A DNA stretch of 64,000 nt from NCBI RefSeq assembly GCF_000378245.1, contig NZ_KB899493.1:124001-188000 (forward strand). The letters run 5' to 3'. A program made the position numbers and the translations under genes. Shown here one piece after another: positions 30,636 to 40,920 of this stretch; within the stretch, counting starts at the first letter, position 1; every line of letters starts with the position of its first letter. This DNA comes from Aromatoleum toluclasticum ATCC 700605. GTDB lineage: Bacteria > Pseudomonadota > Gammaproteobacteria > Burkholderiales > Rhodocyclaceae. The notes below the pieces were generated by a model. The model saw only the letters and a program-made list of their open reading frames with translations, was not told the origin of the DNA and did not search any database.

Positions 30636-31958
30636 TCAGCGCCGGCCGATCCCGTGATACTCGAGACCGGCACGCTTCATCGTCGCCGGCTCGTACATGT
30701 TGCGTCCATCGAATACCACCGGATGACGCAGCAGCTCTCGGATGCGCTCGAAATCGGGGCTGCGGAATTCCTTCCACTCCGTGACGATCACGAGCGCGTC
30801 GGCCCCCTCGAGCGCAGCCATCGGGCGATCGACGTAACGCAGTCGCGCCTCGTCGCCGAAGATGCGATGTGCCTCGTCCATCGCCACCGGATCGTAGGCC
30901 GACACCGTCGCACCACGGCGGAACAGCTCCCCGATCACCACGCGGCTTGGAGCATCGCGCATGTCGTCGGTGTTGGGCTTGAATGCGAGCCCCCACAGGC
31001 CGAAATTCATTCCGGAAAGATCCGATCCGAAGCGCGCGACGATCTTGTCCACCAGCCTGAGCTTCTGCGCCTCGTTGGCCTGCTCGACCGAATTCAGGAT
31101 CAGCAGGTCGTGCCCGTGCTCGCGTCCCGAGCTGACCAACGCCTTGACGTCCTTCGGGAAGCAGGAGCCGCCATAGCCGCAACCCGCGTAGAGGAAGTGC
31201 CAGCCGATGCGCGGATCCGAACCGATGCCCTGGCGCACCAGCTCGATGTCCGCACCGAGCACCTCGGCGAGGTTCGCCAGCTCGTTCATGAAGCTGATGC
31301 GCGTCGCGAGCATCGCGTTCGCGGCATACTTGGTCAGCTCGGCGCTGCGCACGTCCATGACCAGCAGCTTTTCGTGGTTGCGCTGGAACGGCCCGTAGAG
31401 CTCGCGCATCAACAGGATCGCCCGCTCGTCCTCCGCCCCGACGATAATGCGGTCCGGGCGCATGAAATCCTCGACCGCAGCGCCTTCCTTCAGGAATTCC
31501 GGGTTCGATACCACGCTGAACGGCAGGTCGGCGCCCCTGGCCTTCAGCTCCGCTGCGATCGCCGCGCGGACCTTGTCGCCGGTGCCGACCGGAACGGTGG
31601 ACTTGTCGACCACCACGCGATAGCCGTCCATGTAGCGACCGATATTCCTCGCGGCAGCCAGCACGTACTGCAGGTCTGCCGATCCATCCTCGTCCGGGGG
31701 GGTGCCGACCGCGATGAACTGTATCGCACCGAATCGCGCGGCGTATTCCACGTCGGTCGTGAACGAAAGACGTCCGGCTGCGACGTTGCGCCGCACGATC
31801 TCCAGCAGGCCCGGCTCGTGGATCGGGATCCCGCCCTCCTCGAGGGTACGGATCTTCGCCGGATCGACGTCCAGGCAAAGCACATCGTTGCCCACGTCGG
31901 CAAGGCAGGCGCCGCTGACGAGGCCCACGTAGCCGGTACCGATCACGGTGATCTTCAT
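30636..31958 (-). CDS. ugd: UDP-glucose 6-dehydrogenase
   Basis: Oxidises UDP-glucose to UDP-glucuronate for exopolysaccharide or lipid A/LPS sugars. The 440-residue protein has the NAD-binding [16 protein letters not shown], the [13 protein letters not shown] loop and the catalytic Cys266 in [15 protein letters not shown] 31958 gives the standard N-terminus. It follows lapB by 75 bases, placing a surface-polysaccharide precursor enzyme next to genes that control LPS assembly. Confidence 0.95.
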   Translation of the reverse strand: MKITVIGTGYVGLVSGACLADVGNDVLCLDVDPAKIRTLEEGGIPIHEPGLLEIVRRNVAAGRLSFTTDVEYAARFGAIQFIAVGTPPDEDGSADLQYVLAAARNIGRYMDGYRVVVDKSTVPVGTGDKVRAAIAAELKARGADLPFSVVSNPEFLKEGAAVEDFMRPDRIIVGAEDERAILLMRELYGPFQRNHEKLLVMDVRSAELTKYAANAMLATRISFMNELANLAEVLGADIELVRQGIGSDPRIGWHFLYAGCGYGGSCFPKDVKALVSSGREHGHDLLILNSVEQANEAQKLRLVDKIVARFGSDLSGMNFGLWGLAFKPNTDDMRDAPSRVVIGELFRRGATVSAYDPVAMDEAHRIFGDEARLRYVDRPMAALEGADALVIVTEWKEFRSPDFERIRELLRHPVVFDGRNMYEPATMKRAGLEYHGIGRR

Positions 31959-32033
31959 GAATTTACCCCACTCGAAATGAAAAACGGTCCGCATGCAGCG
32001 AACCGCCGGAAACCAGGAACAAGCGCGTGGAGA

Positions 32034-33209
32034 TCACGGTGCCAGATCGTACTCTTCGGTACGCCGCGGCGGATAGGTCTCCCATCCGCCACAGGCCGGA
32101 CAGCGCCACTGGAACTGCCGCGCCTTGAAGCCGCATTCGGCGCAGCAGTAGCGCGCCACCCGGCGCGTATGGCCGTGGATGAGCTGCTTCACCAGTTCGA
32201 TGTCGCCGCGCTGCTCGGCAGGCACATGCAGCAGGGCAGCCTCTAGCAACTTGTCCAGGCCCAGCAGAGTCGGATTGCGCCGCAATTCCTCGCGCACCAG
32301 GTCGTACGCAGCGCGCGACCCCTCCTTTTCCAGCTCCCAGTGAAACACTTCGTCGAGAAGATCCAGCGAGGCATGCCGCTCGAGCCACGAGCGCAGCAGG
32401 GTCTGCCCCTGCTCGATGCGCCCCAGCTTCGCATGCGCATCCATCACGCGCTCGGCGACCAGGGCCAGATAGATCGGATCCTGGCTCTCGACGCGCTTCC
32501 ATACATCGATCGCTTCCTCGTATCGGCCCTGCACAGCGTGCAGATCGCCCTGTACCAGGCTGGCACGCACGCAACGCCGGTTGATCGAGAAGGCCTCGTC
32601 GAGGTACTTCTGCGTTTCGTCGTACTTCGAACTTGCCAAGGCAGAAGTCGCCAGTTCGCAGTAGAAATTCGCCACCTCCTTGCGCCACATCACGCTCTCG
32701 TGGTCCGGCAGCGCCTTGGCGGCCTCCACCGCCTTCGCCCAGTCCTTCTCCTGCTGGTAAATCTCCAGCAGATAGCGCATGGCAAGGTCGTTGAGCCGCG
32801 AGTCGCGCAACTGCCCGAACACCGCCTCGGCACGATCGAGCAGACCGGCCTTGAGATAATCCTGCCCCAATTCGGCCATCGCCTGAAGGCGCTGCTCCTC
32901 CGACAGATCCTCGCGATCGACCAGATTCTGGTGCATGCGGATTGCGCGGTCGGTCTCGCCGCGCCGGCGGAACAGGCTGCCGAGCGCAAAGTGCAGCTCG
33001 ATCGTCTGGGGATCGATCTTCACCGCCTCGATGAAGGCATCGATCGCCTTGTCCTGCTGCTCGTTGAGCAGGAAGTTCAAGCCAGAGAGATAGGAGCGCG
33101 GCAGCGCACGCGACTCATGGACAACCTGCCGGATGTCGATGCGTGCGGCCAGCCAGCCCAGCGCGAAAAACAGCGGCAGGGCGAGAAACCACCAAAGTTC
33201 GATATCCAT
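32034..33209 (-). CDS. lapB: Lipopolysaccharide assembly protein LapB (YciM)
   Basis: A 391-residue inner-membrane protein: an N-terminal membrane anchor (WWFLALPLFFALGWLAA), a series of TPR repeats and a C-terminal rubredoxin-like knuckle with paired cysteines (CAECGF ... CPACGGW). LapB regulates LPS synthesis by targeting LpxC for FtsH degradation and assembles LPS enzymes at the membrane. It lies 5 bases after lapA. Confidence 0.94.
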   Translation of the reverse strand: MDIELWWFLALPLFFALGWLAARIDIRQVVHESRALPRSYLSGLNFLLNEQQDKAIDAFIEAVKIDPQTIELHFALGSLFRRRGETDRAIRMHQNLVDREDLSEEQRLQAMAELGQDYLKAGLLDRAEAVFGQLRDSRLNDLAMRYLLEIYQQEKDWAKAVEAAKALPDHESVMWRKEVANFYCELATSALASSKYDETQKYLDEAFSINRRCVRASLVQGDLHAVQGRYEEAIDVWKRVESQDPIYLALVAERVMDAHAKLGRIEQGQTLLRSWLERHASLDLLDEVFHWELEKEGSRAAYDLVREELRRNPTLLGLDKLLEAALLHVPAEQRGDIELVKQLIHGHTRRVARYCCAECGFKARQFQWRCPACGGWETYPPRRTEEYDLAP

Positions 33210-33214
33210 CGGAT

Positions 33215-33532
33215 TCAGAAGGTTTCCGGTGCCTGCATCTCGGGCGCAGGCGGGGGCGCGACACCGGTGGAGGCCTGGCGGTCACGCTCCGCACGGGCGA
33301 GCTGGCGACGCAGGCGGCCGATCTCGCGCCGCTGCCGCAGCAGCGAGCCGAAGGTGGCCGTGACCCCCAGCAGCGCCCCGGCGGTAAAGGACACCAGGAT
33401 CACGAATACGAGCGGCAACTGCCAAGCACTTCCGAAGAAGAACTGGAGGCCGACCAGATGATCGTTCTTCACTGCGAAACCGAACAGGAGGAAGAACAGC
33501 AGAAAACGGAAGAACCACATCAGGATACGCAT
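33215..33532 (-). CDS. lapA: LapA-family protein (DUF1049)
   Basis: A 105-residue membrane protein with two hydrophobic segments (about 5-21 and 38-62), a coiled basic stretch (RQRREIGRLRRQLARAERDRQ) and a proline-rich tail. LapA is the usual partner encoded before LapB and is linked to LPS assembly. A terminator stands between ihfB and this gene, so lapAB may have a separate promoter or depend on read-through. Confidence 0.88.
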   Translation of the reverse strand: MRILMWFFRFLLFFLLFGFAVKNDHLVGLQFFFGSAWQLPLVFVILVSFTAGALLGVTATFGSLLRQRREIGRLRRQLARAERDRQASTGVAPPPAPEMQAPETF

Positions 33533-33560
33533 GGGTCGGAATTATCCCCGAGCAAATGAC

Positions 33561-33587
33561 AAAAAAAAAGGCGGCTCACGCCGCCTT
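33561..33587 (-). terminator. Rho-independent terminator after ihfB
   Basis: An 8-bp stem (AAGGCGGC/GCCGCCTT) with a 4-base loop, followed on the minus strand by a run of nine Ts. It lies 38 bases after the ihfB stop and 29 bases before lapA. Confidence 0.85.
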
Positions 33588-33624
33588 CCCTGTCGATCAC
33601 GAAGCAAATTCCGGAACTGCACGC

Positions 33625-33909
33625 TCAACCCGCGATATCCACGCGCTCGCGCAGTTCCTTGCCTGCCTTGAAATGGGGCACGTACTTCTCGGGCACGTGC
33701 ACCTTGTCACCCGATTTCGGATTACGCCCGACACGCGGCGGGCGGTAATTCAACGCAAAGCTGCCAAACCCGCGGATCTCGATGCGATCCCCGCGCGCAA
33801 GCGCATCGGACATCGCATCGATCACCATCTTGACCGCGTAATCGGCATCCTTTGCGACGAGCTGCGGAAAACGCGCCGCGAGCCTCGCAATCAGCTCCGA
33901 TTTGGTCAT
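33625..33909 (-). CDS. ihfB: Integration host factor subunit beta
   Basis: A 94-residue partner of IhfA. It begins [17 protein letters not shown] and carries the DNA-binding arm [18 protein letters not shown] with the intercalating proline. It lies 12 bases after rpsA, the order found in most proteobacteria, and is closed by an intrinsic terminator. Confidence 0.97.
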   Translation of the reverse strand: MTKSELIARLAARFPQLVAKDADYAVKMVIDAMSDALARGDRIEIRGFGSFALNYRPPRVGRNPKSGDKVHVPEKYVPHFKAGKELRERVDIAG

Positions 33910-33921
33910 GACCGATCAGAT

Positions 33922-35628
33922 TTACTGCTTCTGCTCGTTCAGCTTGGCCTTCAGCAGCGCACCCAGGTTGGTCGTACCGCTGGCTGCGGTATCCGACGCC
34001 AGCTTCTGCATCGCATCGCTCTGTTCGGCCTGATCCTTCGCGCGAATCGAGAGGTTGATCGAACGGGTCTTGCGATCCACGTTGATGATCATCAGCTCGA
34101 GTTCCTGACCGTCCTTGAGCACCGTCGTCAGATCGTCGACACGATGGGCAGCAGCTTCCGAAGCACGCAGGTAGCCTTCGACGTCCTCGTTCAGCGCGAT
34201 CACGGCGCCGCGGGCATCAACCGACTTCACGGTACCGCGCACGAGGCTGTTCTTCTCGTGGGTGGCGATGAAGTTGGTGAAGGGGTCGCCTTCCAGCTGC
34301 TTGACACCCAGCGAGATGCGCTCGCGCTCGACGTCGATCGCCAGCACCACGGCCTCGACTTCGTCGCCCTTCTTGAAGCGGCGCACCGCCTCTTCGCCGG
34401 CATCGCTCCACGACAGGTCGGACAGGTGCACCAGGCCGTCAATACCGCCGTCGAGGCCGATGAACACACCGAAGTCGGTGATCGACTTGATCTGGCCGCG
34501 AACCTTGTCACCCTTCTTGTGGTTGATCGCGAAATCGTCCCACGGGTTCGACATGCACTGCTTCATGCCCAGCGAGATGCGGCGACGGTCTTCGTCGATC
34601 TCGAGGATCATCACTTCGACTTCGTCGCCCAGCTGGACGACCTTGGTCGGGTGGATGTTCTTGTTGGTCCAGTCCATTTCGGACACGTGGACCAAGCCTT
34701 CGATACCCTGCTCGACTTCAACGAACGCGCCGTAGTCGGTGATGTTCGTGACCTTGCCGAACAGGCGGGTGCCCTGCGGGTAGCGGCGGGCGATGCCCAC
34801 CCACGGATCTTCGCCCAGCTGCTTGAGACCCAGCGAGACGCGGTTCTTCTCCTGGTCGAACTTGAGCACCTTGGCGTCGATTTCGTCACCGACGTTGAGC
34901 ACTTCCGACGGATGACGCACACGACGCCAGGCCAGGTCGGTGATGTGCAGCAGGCCATCGATGCCGCCCAGGTCGACGAACGCACCGTAGTCGGTGATGT
35001 TCTTGACGATACCCTTGACGACAGTGCCTTCCTTCAGGTTGGCCAGCAGCTTTTCGCGCTCTTCGCCCATCGTCTCCTCGAGCACCGCACGGCGGGACAC
35101 GACGACGTTGTTGCGCTTGCGGTCGAGCTTGATGACCTTGAATTCGAATTCCTTGCCTTCGTACGGCGTGGTGTCCTTGACCGGACGCATGTCGACCAGC
35201 GAGCCCGGCAGGAAGGCGCGGATGCTGTTGGTCATGACGGTCAGACCGCCCTTCACGCGACCCGAGATCAGGCCCTTGACCAGCGAGCCTTCGTTGAGTG
35301 CCTTCTCGAGATCGTTCCAGGCGGCGATGCGCTTGGCCTTCTCGCGGGACAGGCGGGTTTCGCCGTAACCGTCTTCCAGGGCGTCGATGGCGACGTGAAC
35401 GAAGTCACCGATCTGAACTTCGAGTTCGCCACGGTCGTCGCGGAATTCCTCGATGGGAACGTAGCTCTCGGACTTGAGGCCGGCGTTCACGACCACGAAG
35501 TTGTGGTCGATGCTGACCACCTCGGCGGTGATCACTTCACCAGGACGCATGTCCTGACGGGCCTCACTCTCGGCGAGCAGCGCGGCGAAATTTTCCATGG
35601 AATCGGAAACGGAGGAAACAGAGGTCAT
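33922..35628 (-). CDS. rpsA: 30S ribosomal protein S1
   Basis: A 568-residue protein with six S1 RNA-binding repeats (recurring [22 protein letters not shown] and [17 protein letters not shown] motifs). S1 unfolds and recruits mRNA to the 30S subunit, particularly mRNAs with weak Shine-Dalgarno sites. Its own start lacks such a site: the bases before ATG read ACTCCTT. Known rpsA leaders rely on structure and S1 itself for translation and feedback. It follows the aroA-cmk fusion by 111 bases. Confidence 0.97.
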   Translation of the reverse strand: MTSVSSVSDSMENFAALLAESEARQDMRPGEVITAEVVSIDHNFVVVNAGLKSESYVPIEEFRDDRGELEVQIGDFVHVAIDALEDGYGETRLSREKAKRIAAWNDLEKALNEGSLVKGLISGRVKGGLTVMTNSIRAFLPGSLVDMRPVKDTTPYEGKEFEFKVIKLDRKRNNVVVSRRAVLEETMGEEREKLLANLKEGTVVKGIVKNITDYGAFVDLGGIDGLLHITDLAWRRVRHPSEVLNVGDEIDAKVLKFDQEKNRVSLGLKQLGEDPWVGIARRYPQGTRLFGKVTNITDYGAFVEVEQGIEGLVHVSEMDWTNKNIHPTKVVQLGDEVEVMILEIDEDRRRISLGMKQCMSNPWDDFAINHKKGDKVRGQIKSITDFGVFIGLDGGIDGLVHLSDLSWSDAGEEAVRRFKKGDEVEAVVLAIDVERERISLGVKQLEGDPFTNFIATHEKNSLVRGTVKSVDARGAVIALNEDVEGYLRASEAAAHRVDDLTTVLKDGQELELMIINVDRKTRSINLSIRAKDQAEQSDAMQKLASDTAASGTTNLGALLKAKLNEQKQ

Positions 35629-35739
35629 AAGGAGTTGAAATCCAAAAGCCGCCCGAAAGCGGCCACCAGCGGTAGATTGATAAGAACGGATCGCCCCGGA
35701 ATCCGGAGCCGGCGACCCACCTTCAGCGGAAACGCTCCG
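35629..35739 (-). promoter_or_regulatory. rpsA leader without Shine-Dalgarno site
   Basis: The 111 bases between cmk and rpsA hold no gene. A hairpin (GCCGC/GCGGC, 35648-35663) is followed on the minus strand by TTTTGGATTT, a weak terminator-like form. The last bases before ATG (ACTCCTT) resemble the 16S rRNA anti-Shine-Dalgarno itself. Autogenous control by S1 is inferred from other bacteria. Confidence 0.4.
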
Positions 35740-37674
35740 TCAGGAACGAACCCGGTCAAGCACAAAACCGACGGCCTGCTCGACATCCATTTCGGTGGTA
35801 TCGAGAAGCGCCGCATCCGGCAGCTTCTGCAGGGGCGCCACGGGCCGGGCGGCATCACGCGCATCCCGATCCTGAAGATCCTTTAGAAGACTTTGCATGT
35901 TAGCAGCCATTCCCTTTTCCATCAACTGCTTATAGCGCCGCTCGGCGCGCGCCTGCGCGGTGGCCGTCAGGAATATCTTGGTGCCGGCATCGGGAAAGAC
36001 CACGGACCCCATGTCCCGCCCCTCGGCGACCAGGCCGGGCGCATGTCGATACTCACGCTGACGGTCGAGCAAGGCGGCGCGCACGTCCGCCAGCACCGCC
36101 ACCTTCGAAGCACCGACCGAGGCTTCCTCGGTGCGGATCGCATCCGTTACGTCTTCGCCACCGAGGAACACACGCCCATCGGTGAAGCGTGCCGGCAGCG
36201 TGGCGGCCAGCCCTGCGAGGGCGGGCTCGTCATCAAAGGAAACGCCGGCCCGCATCGCAGCGAGCGCGACCAGGCGATACAGCGAGCCGCTATCGAGGCA
36301 ATGGTAGCCGAGCGCTTCGGCCACCCGTGCAGCGACCGTACCCTTGCCGGAAGCCGAAGGCCCGTCGATCGCGACGACAGGTACCGGCCGGGTGACCTCG
36401 CCAAAGCGCGCGAAGTAGGTCGGAAAGGTCTTGTTCACGCACTTCGGATCGTTGATCCGCACGCGACAATCGCCCAGCGACACGAGAGAGAAACACATCG
36501 CCATGCGGTGGTCGTCATAGGTGTCGATCGCCGCGGGAACGAGCCGCGCGGGCGCGGTCACGCACAGGTAGTCGGGCCCCTCCTCGACCGTGGCGCCGAC
36601 CTTGCGCAACTCGTTCGCCATCGCCGCGATGCGGTCGGTCTCCTTGACCCGCCAGCTCGCGATGTTGCGCAGGCGGCACGGACCGTCGGCAAAGAGGGCG
36701 GCGACCGCCAGCGTCATTGCCGCATCGGGGATGTGATTGAGGTCGAGATCGAAGGCCTTGAGGCGCGCGCCCTCGGGCGCACGCGCCTCAATCCAGTTGT
36801 CGCCCATGTCGATGCGGGCACCGAGCTGTTCGAGCGCCTCGGCGAAACGTACATCCCCCTGGATGCTGCCACGCCCGACCCCCTCGACGCGCACCGGTCC
36901 GCCGCCGATTGCCCCGGCCGCGAGGAAATACGAAGCCGACGACGCATCCCCCTCGACGAAGATGACACCGGGGCTGCGATAGCGGGCCGCGCCCGGAACA
37001 ATGAAGCGCTCCCAGCCCTCACGCCGGACGACGACGCCGAAGCGCGCCATCAGGTCGAGGGTGATGCCGATGTAGGGCTTGGAGATGAGCTCGCCGACAA
37101 CCTCGACCGTGGTCTCCACGCCGGTGAGCGGCAGCGCCATCAGCAGGGCGGTCAGGAACTGACTCGACACGTCGCCGCGCACGCGCACCACGCCGCCCGG
37201 GCGGATCGTGGCAGGGCGGATGTGCAGCGGCGGGAAACCGTCGTTGCCCGCATAGCCGATATCGGCACCGATCTGGCGCAACCCGTCCACGAGGTCGCCG
37301 ATCGGACGCTCGTGCATGCGCGGAACGCCGGACAGCCGGTACTCGCCCCCGGACAGCGCCAGTGCCGCCGTCAAGGGCCGGAACGCGGTTCCCGCGTTGC
37401 CGAGGAACAGATCGGCAGCCTTCACGGGGAAGGGGCCACCGACGCCGCGCACGCGATAGTTGTCGCTCTCGCCGTCGCACGACCATTCGACGCCGAGCAC
37501 CCGCAACGCTTCGAGCATGCGCTCGACGTCGTCCGAAGCGAGCAGGTCACGAATGTCGGTTTCGCCCTCGGAGAGCGCCGCGAGCAGGAGCGTACGGTTC
37601 GAGATGCTCTTGGACCCCGGCAGGCGGACGCGCCCGCTCGCGCCGAGCAGCGGCGGCAAATCAAGAAATTCCAT
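35740..37674 (-). CDS. aroA-cmk: Bifunctional EPSP synthase / cytidylate kinase fusion
   Basis: A single 644-residue frame. Residues 1 to about 430 are 3-phosphoshikimate 1-carboxyvinyltransferase ([10 protein letters not shown] with Lys22, [16 protein letters not shown], and the C-terminal YDDHRMAM); residues about 431-644 are cytidylate kinase, with P-loop GPSASGKGT (Lys444) and the [11 protein letters not shown] region. The joint ([18 protein letters not shown]) has essentially no linker. The first domain makes chorismate precursors, the second phosphorylates CMP/dCMP. Other bacteria carry two adjacent genes in this place. The frame is open to 38076, but ATG 37674, two bases after tyrA, gives the family N-terminus. 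Confidence 0.93.
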   Translation of the reverse strand: MEFLDLPPLLGASGRVRLPGSKSISNRTLLLAALSEGETDIRDLLASDDVERMLEALRVLGVEWSCDGESDNYRVRGVGGPFPVKAADLFLGNAGTAFRPLTAALALSGGEYRLSGVPRMHERPIGDLVDGLRQIGADIGYAGNDGFPPLHIRPATIRPGGVVRVRGDVSSQFLTALLMALPLTGVETTVEVVGELISKPYIGITLDLMARFGVVVRREGWERFIVPGAARYRSPGVIFVEGDASSASYFLAAGAIGGGPVRVEGVGRGSIQGDVRFAEALEQLGARIDMGDNWIEARAPEGARLKAFDLDLNHIPDAAMTLAVAALFADGPCRLRNIASWRVKETDRIAAMANELRKVGATVEEGPDYLCVTAPARLVPAAIDTYDDHRMAMCFSLVSLGDCRVRINDPKCVNKTFPTYFARFGEVTRPVPVVAIDGPSASGKGTVAARVAEALGYHCLDSGSLYRLVALAAMRAGVSFDDEPALAGLAATLPARFTDGRVFLGGEDVTDAIRTEEASVGASKVAVLADVRAALLDRQREYRHAPGLVAEGRDMGSVVFPDAGTKIFLTATAQARAERRYKQLMEKGMAANMQSLLKDLQDRDARDAARPVAPLQKLPDAALLDTTEMDVEQAVGFVLDRVRS

Positions 37675-37676
37675 GG

Positions 37677-38579
37677 TCACTCCGACCTTGAAGCAGGATT
37701 GGCGGAATTGGCGAACTGCTCGCCCCACACGTTGCGGGCGTGGCGAGCCTCGCTGAAGAGCTGCTCGAGACGGTCCGCATCGCCCGACAGGAGCAGGGCG
37801 CGCATGTAGGCCAGCTCGGCAAGATACTGGTCCAGCTCCGCGAGCAGCGCCTGACGGTTCGCGATGCAGATATCGCGCCACATCTCGGGGTGGCTCGCCG
37901 CGATGCGGGTGAAGTCGCGAAATCCGCCGGCCGCGAAACTGAAGAGCTGTTCGGCATTGGCCCGCGCGGCGAGGTCGTGCACAAGGCCGAATGCAAGGAG
38001 ATGCGGCAGATGGCTGACCGCAGCGAACACGCGGTCGTGCTCCTGCGGCGGCATTTCGTGGATCACGGCGCCGCAAGCCTCCCAGGCCTCGCGGACGCGC
38101 AGGATGGCCGCCGGCTCGTTCTCCGGCAGCGGCGTGACGACGACCCGCCGCCCCTCGTACAGACTCGCAAAAGCCGCATCGACGCCGCTCTTCTCGGCGC
38201 CGGCGATGGGATGCCCCGGCACCGTGTAAGCCAGATGGGCGCCAAGATGACGATAGGTCGCCTCGATCACGTCACGCTTGGTGCTGCCCGCGTCGGTCAC
38301 GACCGCACCGGGAGCCAGGTGGGGCGCCATGGCTGCCATGACCGCGTCCATCTGTCCCACCGGCGGAGCGAGCAGCACGAAGTCGGCACCGTCGAGCGCC
38401 GACGCCCAGTCCGCGCTCGCTTCGTCGATCACGCCCAATTCCACCGCGCGCGCGAGCGACTCCTTGCTGCGCCCGATACCGACGATACGCCGCACCATCC
38501 CCGCGCGACGCAGCGCCAGCGCGAAAGACCCGCCGATCAGGCCGACGCCGCACACAACCAGCTTGTCGATCACACCCAT
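37677..38579 (-). CDS. tyrA: Prephenate dehydrogenase
   Basis: A 300-residue NAD-dependent enzyme of tyrosine synthesis, oxidatively decarboxylating prephenate (or arogenate; specificity is not readable). The Rossmann motif [14 protein letters not shown] is near the N-terminus; [17 protein letters not shown] and the [17 protein letters not shown] active-site region follow. No chorismate mutase domain is fused. It lies directly before aroA-cmk and 113 bases after pheA. Confidence 0.93.
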   Translation of the reverse strand: MGVIDKLVVCGVGLIGGSFALALRRAGMVRRIVGIGRSKESLARAVELGVIDEASADWASALDGADFVLLAPPVGQMDAVMAAMAPHLAPGAVVTDAGSTKRDVIEATYRHLGAHLAYTVPGHPIAGAEKSGVDAAFASLYEGRRVVVTPLPENEPAAILRVREAWEACGAVIHEMPPQEHDRVFAAVSHLPHLLAFGLVHDLAARANAEQLFSFAAGGFRDFTRIAASHPEMWRDICIANRQALLAELDQYLAELAYMRALLLSGDADRLEQLFSEARHARNVWGEQFANSANPASRSE

Positions 38580-38692
38580 GCACGAAACTCCGGGGACCCG
38601 CGTCCCTTATCCTTCACCTGCCGACGAGACAGGCGCGCACCACGCCGGACGGCCGGCGCGTGTGCTGCCTGCCTCGCGCCCGCGATGACGCG

Positions 38693-39757
38693 TCAGATCG
38701 CGGCCACCGGATAGGATCCCAATACCTTGACGAACGCGGCGCGCTCGTTGAGTTCCCGCAGCGCCGCCGCGACACCCGCGTCCTCGCGATGGCCGTCGAT
38801 ATCGACGTAGAACACGTACTCCCACAGCCCACCGCGGGCCGGGCGCGACTGCAGCTTGGTCATGTCGACACCGTGCCGCGCCAGCGGCTCGAGCAGCGCA
38901 TGCATCGCCCCGGGACGGTTCGACGCGGAACACACCAGCGAGGTCTTGTCGCACCCCGACGGGCCCGCGTCATGATCGCCGATCACGACGAAACGCGTCG
39001 TATTGTTCGGATCGTCCTCGATGTTCGCGGCCAGCACATTGAGCCCGTACAGTTCCGCTGCGGCTTCGCCGGCGATCGCGCACGACTCGGGATCCTCCGA
39101 GGCCATGCGGGCAGCCTCGGCGTTGCTCGCCACCGGGACGCGCGACAGGTGCGCGAGGTTGCGGTTGAGCCACTCATGGCACTGCGCGAGCGACTGGGCA
39201 TGGGAGTACAGCCGTTTCGCCGCGCCGATGCCGTCAGCCTTCGACAGCAGGTGCTGATGGATGCGCAGATTCACTTCGCCGCAGATCTTCAGCGGATTCG
39301 CCAGCAGCAGGTCAAGCACTCCGCCGACGGCACCCTCGGTCGAATTCTCGACGGGCACGACACCGTAGTCGGCGTTCCCCGCCTCGACCGCGCGGAACAC
39401 GTCGTCGATCGCGGCGGTCGGCATCAGCGCCGCAGCACCGCCGAAATGCTTGCGCGCGGCACTCTCGGAGAAAGTGCCCGCGGGACCCAGATAGGCCACT
39501 TTGGTCGGATGCTCCAGCGTGAGGCAGGCCGACATGATTTCGCGGAAGATCCGCTGCACCGCCTCATCGGGCAAGGGCCCCGGATTCGCGGCAGCCAGGC
39601 GCCGCAGCACCTGCGCCTCGCGCTCGGGACGATAGAGATTGCCCTGCTTGATCTCGCCGATGCGTTGCGCGCTGCGCGCACGCTCGGCAAGACGCGCAAG
39701 GATCTCCTCGTCGAGCCGGTCGATGGTGTTCCTGAGATTCTTCAGTTCGTCGCTCAT
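38693..39757 (-). CDS. pheA: Chorismate mutase / prephenate dehydratase (P-protein)
   Basis: A 354-residue bifunctional enzyme of phenylalanine synthesis: an N-terminal AroQ-type mutase (NLRNTIDRLDEEILARLAERA), a dehydratase domain (YLGPAGTFSESAARKHFG, later NSTEGAVGGVLDLL) and a C-terminal ACT domain (CSASNRPGAMHALLEPLA) for feedback by phenylalanine. ATG 39757 is chosen over a GTG at 39778. It lies 40 bases after serC. Confidence 0.95.
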   Translation of the reverse strand: MSDELKNLRNTIDRLDEEILARLAERARSAQRIGEIKQGNLYRPEREAQVLRRLAAANPGPLPDEAVQRIFREIMSACLTLEHPTKVAYLGPAGTFSESAARKHFGGAAALMPTAAIDDVFRAVEAGNADYGVVPVENSTEGAVGGVLDLLLANPLKICGEVNLRIHQHLLSKADGIGAAKRLYSHAQSLAQCHEWLNRNLAHLSRVPVASNAEAARMASEDPESCAIAGEAAAELYGLNVLAANIEDDPNNTTRFVVIGDHDAGPSGCDKTSLVCSASNRPGAMHALLEPLARHGVDMTKLQSRPARGGLWEYVFYVDIDGHREDAGVAAALRELNERAAFVKVLGSYPVAAI

Positions 39758-39797
39758 GCTCGCCTCTTCACTCCCCACCGGGGCAGCTCAAGCCGTT

Positions 39798-40895
39798 TCA
39801 ACCATGTTGCGCGGCAAATCCGCGCATGTAATCCACCAGCGCCCGCACGCCTTCGATCGGCATCGCGTTGTAGATCGAGGCACGCATGCCGCCGACAGAC
39901 TTGTGCCCCTTCAGCTGCGTAAGCCCCGCCGCCTTCGCGCCGGCAAGGAAGGCGTCGTTGAGCGCCTCGTCGCGCAACAGGAAGGGCACGTTCATGCGCG
40001 AGCGGCTCCCGACCTCGACCGTGTTGCGGTAGAAACCGCTGACATCGATGAAATCGTACAGAAGCGCCGCCTTCTCGATATTGCGCCTCTCCATCGCCGC
40101 CAGTCCGCCCTGAGCCTTGAGCCACTGGAACACCAGTCCGGCGACGTAGATGCCATAAGTCGGAGGGGTATTCAGCATCGAACCGTTGTCCGCCATGACC
40201 TTGTAGTCCATGACGGTCGGCGTCAGCGGACTCGCGCGGCCCAGCAGGTCGTCGCGCACGATCACGATGATAAGGCCGGAGGGACCGATGTTCTTCTGCG
40301 CACCGGCATAGATCAGGCCATAACGGCTGACGTCGGTCGGGCGCGACAGGATGTGCGAGGACATGTCGGCCACGAGCGCTGCCGCCGTCTGCGGCAGACC
40401 GTCATCGCCGACCTCCACACCGTGGATCGTCTCGTTGGTGCACAAATGCACGTAGGCGGCACGCGGGTCCAGCGTCAGCTCGTCCGCACGCAATGCGCGC
40501 GCAAACCCTTCCGCTTCGGTGCTGCCGACCAGGCGAACTGCCCCGCCGAGCGGCCCGGCCAGGCGCTGCGCCTCCTTGAACGCCTTCTTCGACCACGCCC
40601 CGGTCACGAGGTAATCCGCCGAACCGCCACCCAGCAGGTTCATCGGGATCTGCGCGAACTGCTGCGTTGCACCGCCCTGCAGGAAGAGCACGCGATAGTT
40701 CGGCGGAATCGCCATCAGCTCGCGCAGGTCAGCTTCGGCCTGCTCGATGATGGACATGAACTCCTTGCCGCGATGGCTCATTTCCATCACGCCGCAGCCG
40801 GAACCGTGCCAGTCGAGCATCTCCTCGGCAGCCTGGCGCAACACCGACTCCGGCAGGGCCGCCGGTCCGGCGCTGAAATTGAACACCCGGGTCAT
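39798..40895 (-). CDS. serC: Phosphoserine aminotransferase
   Basis: A 365-residue PLP enzyme of serine and pyridoxine synthesis. It begins [19 protein letters not shown] and the PLP lysine lies in [28 protein letters not shown] near the end is the conserved phosphate-binding region. The upstream extension of the frame overlaps nothing useful, so ATG 40895 is the start. It follows gyrA by 25 bases, as in many beta- and gammaproteobacteria. Confidence 0.96.
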   Translation of the reverse strand: MTRVFNFSAGPAALPESVLRQAAEEMLDWHGSGCGVMEMSHRGKEFMSIIEQAEADLRELMAIPPNYRVLFLQGGATQQFAQIPMNLLGGGSADYLVTGAWSKKAFKEAQRLAGPLGGAVRLVGSTEAEGFARALRADELTLDPRAAYVHLCTNETIHGVEVGDDGLPQTAAALVADMSSHILSRPTDVSRYGLIYAGAQKNIGPSGLIIVIVRDDLLGRASPLTPTVMDYKVMADNGSMLNTPPTYGIYVAGLVFQWLKAQGGLAAMERRNIEKAALLYDFIDVSGFYRNTVEVGSRSRMNVPFLLRDEALNDAFLAGAKAAGLTQLKGHKSVGGMRASIYNAMPIEGVRALVDYMRGFAAQHG

Positions 40896-40920
40896 CGTCC
40901 AGTCACTCCCTGTGCACGTC

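Noticed and set aside
33556-35886. Long open frame on the plus strand opposite rpsA (776 codons)
   Set aside because: It is the mirror of the repetitive S1 domains, with no ribosome site or recognisable domain.
35740-38076. aroA-cmk extended upstream to 778 residues
   Set aside because: The extension runs antiparallel in frame to the certain tyrA coding sequence and has no EPSP synthase homology; ATG 37674 gives the family start.
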